A stretch of 64,000 nt of DNA from Physcousia sp015060555. Its GTDB lineage: Bacteria > Bacteroidota > Bacteroidia > Bacteroidales > Bacteroidaceae. Position 1 is the stretch's first letter; the number at the start of each line of letters is the position of its first letter. Made by a program: the position numbers and the translations under genes. Shown here piece by piece: positions 32,798-42,156 of this stretch. The stretch spans positions 1 through 64,000 of the forward strand of contig SUYG01000040.1 in assembly GCA_015060555.1 (NCBI GenBank). The letters are read 5' to 3'. A model generated the notes under the pieces. The model had not been told where the DNA came from. It made no database searches and worked only from the letters and a program-made list of their open reading frames with translations.

Positions 32798-35155
32798 TTA
32801 TTTTAGCTGTACTTTACGTGCTTTCGTACCCTGCTTAACAACATATATGCCGCGTGGGAGTGAGCGTAATGCGGAGGCAGTGGGCGCTGCGCTGCGGAGT
32901 TGTACGCCCGAAAGCGTGAAGACATCTGCTGGTGTGTCGGAGAAGAACTTGTCGGCATCTTGAGGCACATTCTCCACCTGTGTCGCGTCGTCGATGAAGT
33001 AGCAGGTGGAAAGGTTGTTATAGAACCCGTTGCCATCCACGTTGACGAACGAATAGAGGTAATAGGCTTTGTCGAGTTCAACATCGGGGTAGTTGTTGGT
33101 GTAGGTAAACTCTCGCACCTCGCCCTGTTTCATGCTGACGGTCTCCTCCGTCCATCCCAGTCCCCATGAGAACTGGAGAACGCCCTCAGCGTCTTCCAGT
33201 GCACGCACTCGGTAACGTGCTGTCAGTGGCATACTGGTGATGCCCGTGTCGTCGCCAACGCCCATATCTTCTACGAGGAACTTCATGTCGCTGGTGTCGG
33301 TGACCGTTATGTTACCCACGTTGGCGAGCGTCGTGCCGTACCTCAGCGTCTGCCACTCGCTGCCGTAGTGTGCATCACGGCAGGCCAGCACGGCCTTGAA
33401 TGTGCCGGCATGAGATATCTTCCTCGCATGCAGGTTATAGTTGAGGTTCAGTCCCTGGCTGGTAAGCAGGATGCGGTAGCAAGGGACATATTCCACCTCC
33501 CGTGTTTTCGTGTCGGTGAGCTGTACGCCCATGATAAGCACTTGCGGCTCCAGGTTCCTGGTGGCAAGGCTGATGCCGAAGGAAACATAATCCTCTCCGT
33601 TGCGGCTCATGGTCAAATTGCCGAAGACTTCTGGCTTATTGCCGAGATAGGAGCGGTTTTTGCCCTTGGGCACGTTGCCTAAGACCTCAAGTCGCGGCGG
33701 ACGGCTGCCCTCGCTCAGCGAGCGGTATTGTTTCCATTCGCCCTCCCCGTCAACGCGGTAGAGCGGTTCTACCTCGTAGGTTCCCGGTGTCAGATCGAGA
33801 TTGTTGAAGTTAAAGGACATCCATTCGAACTCTGCCTTTGGAGCCCACTGATCTGTCCAGCTGGCGCATTCGAAGCTTTTGCCTGTGGCGACGTTGGTGA
33901 AGCGGGCTCCGTGCTCGACGAGATAGGAACTGGTGGAGTGATTCGAGAAGTTGCCAATGAAATAGTTGTATCTGGCATCAGCTGTCATTCCGCACACAGG
34001 ATAGTCCAAGGCATAAGGTGTGGCAGAAGTGAAGTCCTCGGCCTCTGTTTCCTCGGCCGGTCGCAGCCCGATGATGCAGCATGCGCCGTCCCAGTAAGTC
34101 CCCATGTGGTAAGGGAAGGTGATGGTGAAGAAGCCGTCTTCGCGCCCGTCCCATCCCCAGTTGATGTGATAGTAGTTATTATCGTCGCAACCGTCGATGA
34201 CATACAAGTGCCCGGCGCCGTTTTCGTTCGCGCCACGGTAATAGACGGGCCGCCCTGCCAGCAGTTCGTCATTGATGGTCTTTTCCCAGAATACGTTGCT
34301 GCGACTCGACTTGTAAATCCATGCGCTGCTGGAGTCATAGCCGAAGTAATTGACGAACTGACGGTAGATGTTTGCCTCGGTGAGGTTGGCGCCATAGCGG
34401 GCCTCCACGGAAACACCGCAGTCGTATATCAGTTGAGCCACGGCCTGTTTCTGTGTGTTTGTGCAGGAGGCTGTGTAAACCGTGAACATGTTGTCCCAGT
34501 CATAGTAATGGCTGGAGAAGTCTGAATACAGTTCCTTCCCATTCCACACGTAGGAGTGATCATCAGTTCCACGCATGGGATGTTTGTAGAAGTACATCAG
34601 CTGTGCCATGGCCGTTGCCACGCAACCCGAGATGCATCGTGCACTGCCGCTGTATGGACATAACAAGTTGTAGGGGTCACCTTGCCCCCACTGGGTGACG
34701 AGCATGGGCCTGACGGCCTTTGTCGGTTCGGGGACGTCGGTGTCATCGATGACATACCCCCTTGCGCGCAATAGTTTCAGCTGCTTCATGCTGACAGCAT
34801 AGAGGTCCAGCAATTCCTGCATGGCTGGCGGTAGTTCGTCCAAAGCGGTAATTGTGCTCTTGTCGGAGTATGCCAGCACGGGGCGCACGGCATCGTCGCC
34901 GCCTACGATGACGAATCCTTGTTCGCCGCGCGAGAAGACATGGTACAGGGGAGCTCCGTTCTCGAAGCGCGAGCTAATCCACTTCACCGTATTCCCGGCA
35001 GGTGCCGCACTCGCGCGCTTCACCTTTCGGTTGTGGTTGGTGTCAAAGGATTGTGCGATGCGTGCGGCCTCGGCCACGGTAATGTCCTCGGCCACGACCT
35101 TGCCGGGCAGCAGGGCCACGAGCCAAAGAAGAAGCAGGAATTTCGTGTGATTCAT
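32798..35155 (-). CDS. Secreted C10 (streptopain-like) cysteine protease
   Basis: 785 residues. Signal peptide MNHTKFLLLLWLVALLPGKVVA; a prodomain of about 125 residues; C10 catalytic domain with the nucleophile in ARCISGCVATAMAQ (Cys178) and the His in GAGHLYVIDGCDD; Ig-like modules; and a C-terminal segment (VFTLSGVQL...LPRGIYVVKQGTKARKVQL) that looks like a type IX secretion sorting domain. Likely exported to the surface by T9SS, whose SprA is at the right end of the window. ATG at 35155 is chosen because a -7 element lies at 35181-35188. Confidence 0.9.
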   Translation of the reverse strand: MNHTKFLLLLWLVALLPGKVVAEDITVAEAARIAQSFDTNHNRKVKRASAAPAGNTVKWISSRFENGAPLYHVFSRGEQGFVIVGGDDAVRPVLAYSDKSTITALDELPPAMQELLDLYAVSMKQLKLLRARGYVIDDTDVPEPTKAVRPMLVTQWGQGDPYNLLCPYSGSARCISGCVATAMAQLMYFYKHPMRGTDDHSYVWNGKELYSDFSSHYYDWDNMFTVYTASCTNTQKQAVAQLIYDCGVSVEARYGANLTEANIYRQFVNYFGYDSSSAWIYKSSRSNVFWEKTINDELLAGRPVYYRGANENGAGHLYVIDGCDDNNYYHINWGWDGREDGFFTITFPYHMGTYWDGACCIIGLRPAEETEAEDFTSATPYALDYPVCGMTADARYNYFIGNFSNHSTSSYLVEHGARFTNVATGKSFECASWTDQWAPKAEFEWMSFNFNNLDLTPGTYEVEPLYRVDGEGEWKQYRSLSEGSRPPRLEVLGNVPKGKNRSYLGNKPEVFGNLTMSRNGEDYVSFGISLATRNLEPQVLIMGVQLTDTKTREVEYVPCYRILLTSQGLNLNYNLHARKISHAGTFKAVLACRDAHYGSEWQTLRYGTTLANVGNITVTDTSDMKFLVEDMGVGDDTGITSMPLTARYRVRALEDAEGVLQFSWGLGWTEETVSMKQGEVREFTYTNNYPDVELDKAYYLYSFVNVDGNGFYNNLSTCYFIDDATQVENVPQDADKFFSDTPADVFTLSGVQLRSAAPTASALRSLPRGIYVVKQGTKARKVQLK

Positions 35156-35180
35156 AGGAAATACATTGTTTATGGCGCTG

Positions 35181-35188
35181 CAAAAGTA
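35181..35188 (-). promoter_or_regulatory. -7 element (TACTTTTG) for the C10 protease
   Basis: Minus-strand match 26 bases before the chosen ATG; a longer frame would read through it. Confidence 0.7.
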
Positions 35189-35232
35189 CATAATTTTTTC
35201 AGCGCCACAAAAGAAAATAACAAAAAAAGATA

Positions 35233-36489
35233 CTACGGTATCAACAGCGAGCTATCACCATAGCTGAGGAAACGGAAGTCGTTGTCCAAAGCATAGCGAT
35301 AGATGTCCTTCCAGCGCTCGCCGCCCACGAAGGCCGACACAAGCAGCAGGAGCGTGGACTGGGGTTGGTGGAAGTTGGTCACCATTCGCCTGACGATGTG
35401 GTAGTGATAACCTGGGGCTATGATGATCTGTGTGGCGGTGTGCAGGGCATTCAGGTGGTTACGTTCCATCCAATCCAAGATAGCCCTCAAGGATTCTTCA
35501 CTTGTCACGCCCTTATCGTTCACCTCGTCACCTTGCGCTTCGCCATACGGTTCCCATTGTCCCACCTTCAGTTCGTCCTCTGTGATTTCAGGCTTAGCCA
35601 TAATCTTCAGGCCGATATAATACAGGGACTCAAGTGTGCGTACGCTGGTGGTTCCCACAGCCGTGCACTCGCCGCCGTGGCGAAGTAGCGCCTCCACCAC
35701 TTTACGAGGCACATAAATCCATTCCGAGTGCATCTCGTGGCCCTCAATGCGTTCGCTTTTTACGGGCTTGAAGGTGCCGGCGCCCACGTGCAGCGTCAGC
35801 TCGGCTCGCTCTATGCCTCGGCTGTCGATGGCTTCGAGAACGTTGGGGGTAAAATGCAGGCCTGCTGTGGGAGCGGCGACACTGCCTTTCACTTTGGAAT
35901 AGACGGTCTGGTAGGTCTTCAGGTCGCTGGCCTCGGTCTTGCGGTTGAGGTACGGCGGGATGGGCAGTTCGCCACAGGCGTCGAGCACCTGTGCCCACGT
36001 CACGTCGTCATCATCCCACGCGAAGGTGATGACCGACTCGCCGGGCTTTCCTGTCAGCTGCGGGTCTGTGTGGCGTGTGGCTGTCAGCGTCAGCTCGCGC
36101 CCCTCCACGGCAATCTGCCGCTGCAGTGCGCCCTCTTTCCACTTCTTGCTGTTGCCGACGAGACAGTGCCATGTGCACGACCGCGCCTGCTGAAACATGA
36201 GGACATAGTCGCGGGGCTCGGCGGGTTCCAGACAGAAGACCTCAATGAGTGCCCCCGTCTCCTTGCGGAAATGCAGACGTGCCTGGATGACACGGGTGTT
36301 GTTCATCACCAGCAGCGACCCCTCGGGCAGCAGCTTTGGCAGGTCGCGGAAGTGGCGATGACTGATGTTGCCGTGGTCATATACCAGCAACTTCGACGCA
36401 TCGCGCTCCGTCAACGGGTACTTGGCAATGCGCTCATCCGGCAGTTCGTAGGCGAAGTCGGAAATTTGTATGTCTTTAGGACTTGGCAC
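35233..36489 (-). CDS. queA: tRNA preQ1 S-adenosylmethionine ribosyltransferase-isomerase
   Basis: 418 residues. Transfers ribosyl from SAM to preQ1 in tRNA to make epoxyqueuosine. Conserved: FAYELPDERIAKYPLTERDASKLLVYD, LPEGSLLVMNNTRVIQARL, PTAGLHFTPNVLEAI, ERAELTLHVGAGTFKPV and NFHQPQSTLLLLVSAF. Somewhat longer than the E. coli enzyme because of segments in the middle. It follows the Smr gene by 49 bases, likely the same transcript. Confidence 0.95.
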   Translation of the reverse strand: MPSPKDIQISDFAYELPDERIAKYPLTERDASKLLVYDHGNISHRHFRDLPKLLPEGSLLVMNNTRVIQARLHFRKETGALIEVFCLEPAEPRDYVLMFQQARSCTWHCLVGNSKKWKEGALQRQIAVEGRELTLTATRHTDPQLTGKPGESVITFAWDDDDVTWAQVLDACGELPIPPYLNRKTEASDLKTYQTVYSKVKGSVAAPTAGLHFTPNVLEAIDSRGIERAELTLHVGAGTFKPVKSERIEGHEMHSEWIYVPRKVVEALLRHGGECTAVGTTSVRTLESLYYIGLKIMAKPEITEDELKVGQWEPYGEAQGDEVNDKGVTSEESLRAILDWMERNHLNALHTATQIIIAPGYHYHIVRRMVTNFHQPQSTLLLLVSAFVGGERWKDIYRYALDNDFRFLSYGDSSLLIP

Positions 36490-36538
36490 TTTTGAATTTT
36501 TACGAATTACGAATTAATCCATAACCCCTGAACCAACA

Positions 36539-37798
36539 TCACCCAATCGTCACCATCGTGGCCCCATGTCCATATTTCTGGAAGGGAGCATCCTCGTAGG
36601 TGCAGGTGCGATAGCGGTAGCGCAGTTCCTTAATCAGAGCCTCGCGCAAGGTTCCATCGCCTTTTCCGTGGATGAAGACGATGCGCTGTCCGTGCTTGCG
36701 GATATTGCGCTCCATGATGATGCGGAATTCTGTCAGCTGCGTGTTCATCAGCACCGATGGCGAAAGGCCTTCGGTGTGGTCCAGCAGTGCATCAATGTGC
36801 AGATCCACTTCGATGACGTTGTCTGTGTGCGGCTGTTGCGTTTTTTGGGAAAACAAGGGGCTGCGCAGTGCCTTCTCGGCCTGCTCTTTGGCCCGCTGTG
36901 CGCGTATTCCCTCCTTCAAAGCTCGTTTGGCGGCTTTCAGTGCTTCGCGCTCTTCGGCTCGTGTGCGCTGCGGAATCTCAGTGGTCACGGGTGTCTCTGT
37001 CTGCTGTGTTTCAGCGGATTCGTCCGTTTGTTCGGGCTCGTGTGCCTCGGCATGTTCCATGCCTCGCATGGCATCCAGGACCTCCTCAGCCTCCACAAAC
37101 ACCTGCTTGATGGGGCGGTCGTCGCGCACGATGTCATACACCAATGCGGGTTCGCGGAAAAAAGGCGATGGCTGGAACACATGCAGCTTGTAGAACTTCA
37201 CGGTGTCAAGGCGCAGCTCCACGCCCACGGCAGGCTTCATCTGATAGGGTTTGTCCTGTTTCCATGCCACCAGCTGCACGCTGAGGCGCTCCAGGTCGTT
37301 GAGCACCGAGCGGTCGAAGGTTTCCAATAGTTGTTTCGTGTTGGGCTCGATGATGCCCTGCCAACGCAGGTGCCATGCCGCGCCCTCGTTGTTGGCGAAG
37401 ACGGCGCTGACGTAGTAGTTGGAATCATTGATGAGGTAGCCCTCGAAGCGAGTGTCCGAAAGTTCACGGGAGTTCTCGGGCAAAAAGGCCAGACACACGT
37501 TCAGCAGGTCGCCGCCCTTGCGCTCAGCGACTTTCGGCTGGTAGCTCACCGGACGCGCCGCTGGGTCGTCGTCCACGCCGTCCTCCAGAAAGCGCACCTT
37601 GGGAGGTGTCTGCGGCGTTGTCTGTGGCTTGATGACCCTGTTGTTCTCATTCGTCTCAATCACCACCACCTGCGAACGGAGCATGGGCACATCGAAGCCG
37701 TCCTCATCGGTGACCAGGACGACATCCTTGCCCTCGAAGCCGGCGACGATGCCGCCGCCCACTTCGTTCAGGAATCGTACTTTATCTCCTATTTTCAT
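36539..37798 (-). CDS. DUF2027 and Smr domain protein
   Basis: 419 residues from ATG 37798 (MKIGDKVRFLNEVGGGIV), chosen because a -7 element lies at 37822-37829. The N-terminal part is DUF2027-like (about 1-60 and 85-235), then a Glu/Ala/Arg-rich helical linker, then a C-terminal Smr domain (about 330-419) with DLHIDAL and FIHGKGDGTLREAL. Smr domains nick or bind nucleic acids, as in MutS2; role here unknown. Confidence 0.85.
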   Translation of the reverse strand: MKIGDKVRFLNEVGGGIVAGFEGKDVVLVTDEDGFDVPMLRSQVVVIETNENNRVIKPQTTPQTPPKVRFLEDGVDDDPAARPVSYQPKVAERKGGDLLNVCLAFLPENSRELSDTRFEGYLINDSNYYVSAVFANNEGAAWHLRWQGIIEPNTKQLLETFDRSVLNDLERLSVQLVAWKQDKPYQMKPAVGVELRLDTVKFYKLHVFQPSPFFREPALVYDIVRDDRPIKQVFVEAEEVLDAMRGMEHAEAHEPEQTDESAETQQTETPVTTEIPQRTRAEEREALKAAKRALKEGIRAQRAKEQAEKALRSPLFSQKTQQPHTDNVIEVDLHIDALLDHTEGLSPSVLMNTQLTEFRIIMERNIRKHGQRIVFIHGKGDGTLREALIKELRYRYRTCTYEDAPFQKYGHGATMVTIG

Positions 37799-37821
37799 CG
37801 TCGTAATTTTAAATTTGGGCA

Positions 37822-37829
37822 CAAAGGTA
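37822..37829 (-). promoter_or_regulatory. -7 element (TACCTTTG) for the Smr gene and queA
   Basis: Minus-strand match 24 bases upstream of the ATG. Confidence 0.75.
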
Positions 37830-37873
37830 GGTAAAAAATGTGAATTGAGAGCGATGATTTACGAATAAGTTGC

Positions 37874-37881
37874 TATCTTTG
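37874..37881 (+). promoter_or_regulatory. -7 element (TATCTTTG) for exoA
   Basis: Plus-strand match 55 bases before the exoA ATG, divergent from the Smr promoter 45 bases away. Confidence 0.75.
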
Positions 37882-37935
37882 CCGCGGAAATGCATTTTTC
37901 GCATTCTCAACATCACTTTTTTACATCAGAAAGGA

Positions 37936-38691
37936 ATGAAATTCATCTCATGGAACGTCAATGGCCTGCGTGCCTGTGACGGCAAAGGCTTCCGGGATAT
38001 TTTCCGCGCTTTGGACGCCGATTTCTTCTGCCTGCAGGAGACCAAGATGCAGGCAGGCCAGCTGGATATCGCCTTCGAAGGCTACGAGAGCTATTGGAAT
38101 TACGCCGAGAAGAAGGGCTACAGCGGCACCGCCATCTTCACCAAGCACCACCCGCAGAGCGTGGCCTACGGCATGGGCATTGCGGAGCACGACCACGAGG
38201 GGCGCATCATCACGCTGGAATACAACGATTTCTACGTCGTCACGGTTTACACACCCAACTCACAGGACGGTCTCAAACGTCTGGACTACCGCATGAATTG
38301 GGAGGATGCTTTCCGCGGCTATCTTCTGGCGCTGGATGCACGCAAGCCGGTGTTGGTGTGCGGTGACATGAACGTGGCGCATGAGGAAATCGACTTGAAG
38401 AATCCAAAGACCAACCACATGAATGCCGGCTTCACCGACGAGGAGCGTGCGAAGTTCTCGGCCCTCTTGGCTGCGGGCTTCACGGACACATGGCGCTCGC
38501 GCAATCCTGACGTACGCGATGTCTATTCCTGGTGGAGCTACCGTTTCCAATCCCGTCAGAAGAATGTGGGCTGGCGCATCGACTACTGGCTCGTGTCCAA
38601 TCGCCTTGCGTCGCAGGTCCTCGATGCCGTCATCCACACCGACATCTTAGGCTCCGACCATTGCCCTGTCGAGGTCGTCGTTGCGCTGTAG
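37936..38691 (+). CDS. exoA: Exodeoxyribonuclease III / AP endonuclease
   Basis: 252 residues. Repairs abasic sites and trims 3' ends. Starts MKFISWNVNGLRAC; then FFCLQETKMQ (metal Glu), GYSGTAIFTKH, VVTVYTPNSQDGLKRLDYRM, CGDMNVAHEEIDLKNPK and WRIDYWLVS...ILGSDHCPVE (catalytic Asp-His). The ATG at 37936 matches the family start. The last 45 bases overlap the xseA 3' end on the other strand. Confidence 0.96.
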   Translation: MKFISWNVNGLRACDGKGFRDIFRALDADFFCLQETKMQAGQLDIAFEGYESYWNYAEKKGYSGTAIFTKHHPQSVAYGMGIAEHDHEGRIITLEYNDFYVVTVYTPNSQDGLKRLDYRMNWEDAFRGYLLALDARKPVLVCGDMNVAHEEIDLKNPKTNHMNAGFTDEERAKFSALLAAGFTDTWRSRNPDVRDVYSWWSYRFQSRQKNVGWRIDYWLVSNRLASQVLDAVIHTDILGSDHCPVEVVVAL

Positions 38692-39999
38692 TACATTGTC
38701 TGCCACGCTCTCCACGCTGCCGTCGGCAAGCCGTGTGGTGAGGCGGTCGCCGCGCTGCACGTCGGCTGCGGAATGCACCAGCCGTCCGTCGGCGGTGAAG
38801 GTCAGTGTGTAGCCGCGTCGCAGCTGCAGCACAGGGTCGAGGGCAGCCAGTCGCGCCTGCAGATTCTCCAATTTCAACTTTGAGCTTTGAACTTTGAACT
38901 TTGAACTTTGACCAAAGCGTTGTTCCAGGCTATCCAATTTCAACTCTGAACTATGAACTTTGAGCTTTGAACCTTGCACAAAGCGTTGTTCCAGGCCCTC
39001 CACCTTCAACTTTGAACTTTGAACTTTGAACTTTGAACATTGCACAAAGCTCAGCCCCAAGTGTGCCAGTTGTAGTCGCATGTTCTCCACGCGCATGGCC
39101 ACGCCTTGGGTGATGCGGCCTTGCAGCTCGTCGAGCAGGGCCAGTTGCTGTGCGCCATGGTCGATGATGAAGGCAGCAGCGGCGGTGGGTGTCTTTAAGC
39201 GGGTGTGCGCCACGAAGTCCAGCACCGTCTCGTCGCGCTCATGGCCGATGCCGACGAGCACGGGCAACGGCATCTGTGCCACAGCCGCTGCCAGCGGGTA
39301 GGAGTCGAAATCGGCCAGGTCGCTGGTGGCGCCTCCGCCACGGATGACCACGACGCAGTCCCACCGCTCAGCTTCGTCGGCAATTGCTGCCAAGGCCGCC
39401 AGTACGCTCTCTTCCACATTGGCGCCCTGCATCACGGCGGGGAAGAGCTGCACGTGGAAGCAGAGGCCGTAGTCGTTGTTCGCCAGTTGGTCGCAGAAGT
39501 CGCCATAGCCCGCTGCGCCTGCCGACGAGACCACCGCAATGCGCTTCAGCAATGCGGGCAGTGGCAGCTGGCGGTTGTCCTCCAGAATGCCGTCGGCCTC
39601 CAGCTGCGCCAGAATCTCGCGGCGCCGCTGGGCCAAGTCGCCCAGCGTGAACGAGGGGTCGATGTTGACGACATTCAGCGAGTAACCGTAGAGCTCATGA
39701 AAGGCTATGGTCACCAGCACCCTCACCTTCATGCCAGCCCGCAGCCGTTCGCCTGTGGCACGCTCGAAGAGGGGGGCTATCATATTATAGGTTCGCGCCC
39801 ACACGATCCCGCGCGCGCGAGCAACGAAGCTTCGCCCCGAGGCATCCTTCTGCACGAACTCCACATAGAAATGGCCGTTCTGTGCCAGCCGCGCCTCGCT
39901 GAGCTCCGCTTCCAGCCAGTATTCGCCGTCGAGGCTTTGCTCCACGACAGAGCGCACCAGACTGTTCAGTTCTAAGAGTGTAACGCTGTCTTTTGTCAT
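38647..39999 (-). CDS. xseA: Exodeoxyribonuclease VII large subunit with three 22-residue repeats
   Basis: 450 residues from ATG 39999 (MTKDSVTLLELNSLVRS), fixed by the -7 element at 40021-40028. N-terminal OB domain (1-100), catalytic core with VVSSAGAAGYGDF, VVIRGGGATSDLADFD and GIGHERDETVLDFVAHTRLKTPTAAA, a coiled coil, and a small C-terminal beta region. In the coiled coil, residues 318-383 are three tandem 22-residue repeats with consensus FVQxSKLKVxSSKLKLEx, encoded by 198 bases of TTGAACT-like word repeat. No xseB is visible next to it. Confidence 0.94.
   Translation of the reverse strand: MTKDSVTLLELNSLVRSVVEQSLDGEYWLEAELSEARLAQNGHFYVEFVQKDASGRSFVARARGIVWARTYNMIAPLFERATGERLRAGMKVRVLVTIAFHELYGYSLNVVNIDPSFTLGDLAQRRREILAQLEADGILEDNRQLPLPALLKRIAVVSSAGAAGYGDFCDQLANNDYGLCFHVQLFPAVMQGANVEESVLAALAAIADEAERWDCVVVIRGGGATSDLADFDSYPLAAAVAQMPLPVLVGIGHERDETVLDFVAHTRLKTPTAAAAFIIDHGAQQLALLDELQGRITQGVAMRVENMRLQLAHLGLSFVQCSKFKVQSSKLKVEGLEQRFVQGSKLKVHSSELKLDSLEQRFGQSSKFKVQSSKLKLENLQARLAALDPVLQLRRGYTLTFTADGRLVHSAADVQRGDRLTTRLADGSVESVADNVLQRNDDLDRAMVGA
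38851..39048 (-). repeat. Three 66-bp tandem repeats inside xseA
   Basis: Each unit contains runs of a 7-nt word (AACTTTG on the plus strand) and ends with AAAGCGTTGTTCCAGG or a variant. The length is a multiple of three, so the frame is kept. Confidence 0.95.
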
Positions 40000-40020
40000 C
40001 GTTGTTGTTGGCTTGCGCTG

Positions 40021-40028
40021 CAAAAGTA
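40021..40028 (-). promoter_or_regulatory. -7 element (TACTTTTG) for xseA
   Basis: Minus-strand match 22 bases before the ATG at 39999. Confidence 0.7.
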
Positions 40029-40125
40029 CGCATAATTTGCGATGCCGCCATCCTTTCAGGGCAATATTTTCCGCAGGACAAGGCAGAAAAATCAAAACAT
40101 TCATGCTACATTCACAAATCTTCAC

Positions 40126-40133
40126 TACCTTTG
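40126..40133 (+). promoter_or_regulatory. -7 element (TACCTTTG) for the AspT-type transporter
   Basis: Plus-strand match. The 115-base leader holds a GTTTAAAG-like word repeat at 40144-40176. Confidence 0.7.
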
Positions 40134-40247
40134 CGGCCGAATTTAAGTTGAAAGTTTATAGTTTAAAGTTTAATGAGGAATCTAAACGCTGAACGTTATC
40201 CGTCATTAACTTTGTTGACTTTTGTCATTCATCAATCATCAAAATAA

Positions 40248-41960
40248 ATGGACTGGCTCATAAACCTTTTCACCAACACCGATTCCATCGCACACATCGT
40301 GGTGCTCTATGCATTGGTTATCGCCATCGGCATCTCCCTTGGCCGTTTCAAGATTTTCGGCATCTCGCTGGGTGTTACCTTCGTGCTTTTCGCCGGTATC
40401 CTGGCCGGCCACATCGGCTTCACGGGCACGCCTGAGGTGCTCAACTACGTGCAGGACTTCGGCCTCATCCTCTTCGTCTATTGCATCGGTCTGCAGGTAG
40501 GCCCCGGCTTCTTCGAGAGCTTTGCCAAGGGCGGCATCACGGCCAATATGCTGGCCATGGGCATCGTAGGTCTCAACGTGGTCACGATGCTGGCGCTCTA
40601 CTTCATCCTTTTCTACAACCCCTCCATCCATGGTGGTGCCAACGTGTGGAACCTCTCTATGATGACGGGCGTGCTCTGTGGCGCCATCACCAACACGCCC
40701 GGTCTGGGTGCTGCCTCCGAAGCTGTGAACAGCATCTATAAGGGTGCTGCCCAGATACCGCAGATAGCCTCGGGCTACGCCTGCGCCTACCCCCTCGGCG
40801 TCGTTGGCATCATCGGTGCCACCATCGCCCTCCGCTACATCTGCGGCATTAGCCTCAAGAGCGAATCTGAGCAGATAGAGAAGGAGATGAGCGAGAATCC
40901 CCACGCCAAGCCCCACCGCATGACACTGCGCGCCAACAACCCGGCTCTGAGCGGACGCAGCATCCTGCAGATTCGTGAGTTTCTGGGCCGCAACTTCGTG
41001 TGCTCGCGCATCCTCCACGAGGGCCACGTCATCATCCCCAACCGCGACAGCATCATCACCACGGGCGACCTGATGTACATCACCTGCGCCGAGGACGACT
41101 GGGAAGCCATCTCAGCCTTCATCGGGCCTGTCGATCATCTGGAATGGGACGAGCAGGATGTGAAAATGGTTTCCAAGAACGTCCTCGTCACCCAGCCCCA
41201 TGTCAACGGCAAGACCTTCGGACAGCTCCACTTCTCCAGCGTCTATGGTGTCAACGTCACCCGCATCCACCGCAACGGCATGAACCTCTTCGCCGACCGC
41301 AACCTGCGCATCCAGATTGGCGATAAGCTCGTGTGCGTAGGCCCCGAAGATGCTATCGCCCGCGTCGCCGGAATGCTCGGCAACGAGGTGAAGCGCCTGG
41401 ACCACCCCAACCTCAGCGCCATCTTCATCGGCATCGTCATCGGCATCATCTTCGGCATGATGCCCATCGCCCTGCCCGGCGTGCCCACGCCCGTGAAGCT
41501 CGGCCTTGCTGGCGGTCCCCTCATCATCGCCATCCTCATCGGCCGCTTTGGCTACAAGCTTCACCTTGTCAGCTACACCACCAACTCCGCCAATCTGATG
41601 CTGCGCGAGTTCGGCCTGGTGCTCTTCCTTGCCTCCGTTGGCATCAAGGCCGGTGCTACCTTCTGGAACACCGTCACAGAGGGTGACGGCCTCACCTACG
41701 TCTGGGCCGGCTTCCTCATCACCATTATTCCCATCCTCATCATCGGAACACTGGCGCGCCTGAAGTACAAACTCAACTACTTCACCCTCATGGGCCTCAT
41801 CGCCGGTGCCACCACCGACCCGCCTGCCCTGGCCTATGCCAACCAGACGGCCAACAACGATGCTCCCGCCGTAGGCTACAGCACCGTTTATCCCCTGTGC
41901 ATGTTCCTGCGCATCCTCACCGCTCAGCTCATCATCCTGCTGCTGTACTCCATCGTCTGA
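40248..41960 (+). CDS. AspT/YidE-type transporter with TrkA_C domains
   Basis: 570 residues. Two homologous membrane halves (about 10-180 and 385-570), each with a family-type motif: GVLCGAITNTPGLGAASEA and LMGLIAGATTDPPALAYANQ. Between them are two RCK_C/TrkA_C domains (about 215-300 and 305-385). This is the YidE/YbjL/AspT duplication family of anion or amino-acid exchangers; substrate unknown. The gene is GC-rich with strong codon bias. It has a long 3' gap full of repeats before hsp20. Confidence 0.88.
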   Translation: MDWLINLFTNTDSIAHIVVLYALVIAIGISLGRFKIFGISLGVTFVLFAGILAGHIGFTGTPEVLNYVQDFGLILFVYCIGLQVGPGFFESFAKGGITANMLAMGIVGLNVVTMLALYFILFYNPSIHGGANVWNLSMMTGVLCGAITNTPGLGAASEAVNSIYKGAAQIPQIASGYACAYPLGVVGIIGATIALRYICGISLKSESEQIEKEMSENPHAKPHRMTLRANNPALSGRSILQIREFLGRNFVCSRILHEGHVIIPNRDSIITTGDLMYITCAEDDWEAISAFIGPVDHLEWDEQDVKMVSKNVLVTQPHVNGKTFGQLHFSSVYGVNVTRIHRNGMNLFADRNLRIQIGDKLVCVGPEDAIARVAGMLGNEVKRLDHPNLSAIFIGIVIGIIFGMMPIALPGVPTPVKLGLAGGPLIIAILIGRFGYKLHLVSYTTNSANLMLREFGLVLFLASVGIKAGATFWNTVTEGDGLTYVWAGFLITIIPILIIGTLARLKYKLNYFTLMGLIAGATTDPPALAYANQTANNDAPAVGYSTVYPLCMFLRILTAQLIILLLYSIV

Positions 41961-42032
41961 GGCTTCCGGCTACGGTCTCAGTATGCCACGCGATTAGGAA
42001 AGACAGCATGTAGCCCCAGCTCTTCGAACCGT

Positions 42033-42138
42033 AGGACCAAGGTCCTCCAGTCGTAAGAGTAAGATCTTATTGTTTTTCTCACAGGTGAGAAAACATTTTC
42101 TCACCTGTGAGAAAAAGATTTATCATCAGTGAGAAAAT
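42033..42138. repeat. Serial-hairpin element, copy B
   Basis: AGGACC-AA-GGTCCT (42033-42046), TAAGATCTTA, TTTTCTCAC-AG-GTGAGAAAA (core 42078-42089), TTTTCTCAC-CT-GTGAGAAAA (core 42100-42111, reverse complement of the first core), then AGATTTATCAT. Read in reverse it aligns with copy A: same flanks, different stems (CTCAC instead of GCCAC). It sits downstream of the transporter, facing the hsp20 3' end. Confidence 0.8.
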
Positions 42139-42156
42139 CTACCTCCTTATGGATTG

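Noticed and set aside
37799..37935. preQ1 or other riboswitch ahead of the Smr gene and queA
   Set aside because: No aptamer-like fold or conserved core is visible; the leader is only about 17 bases from the predicted start site.
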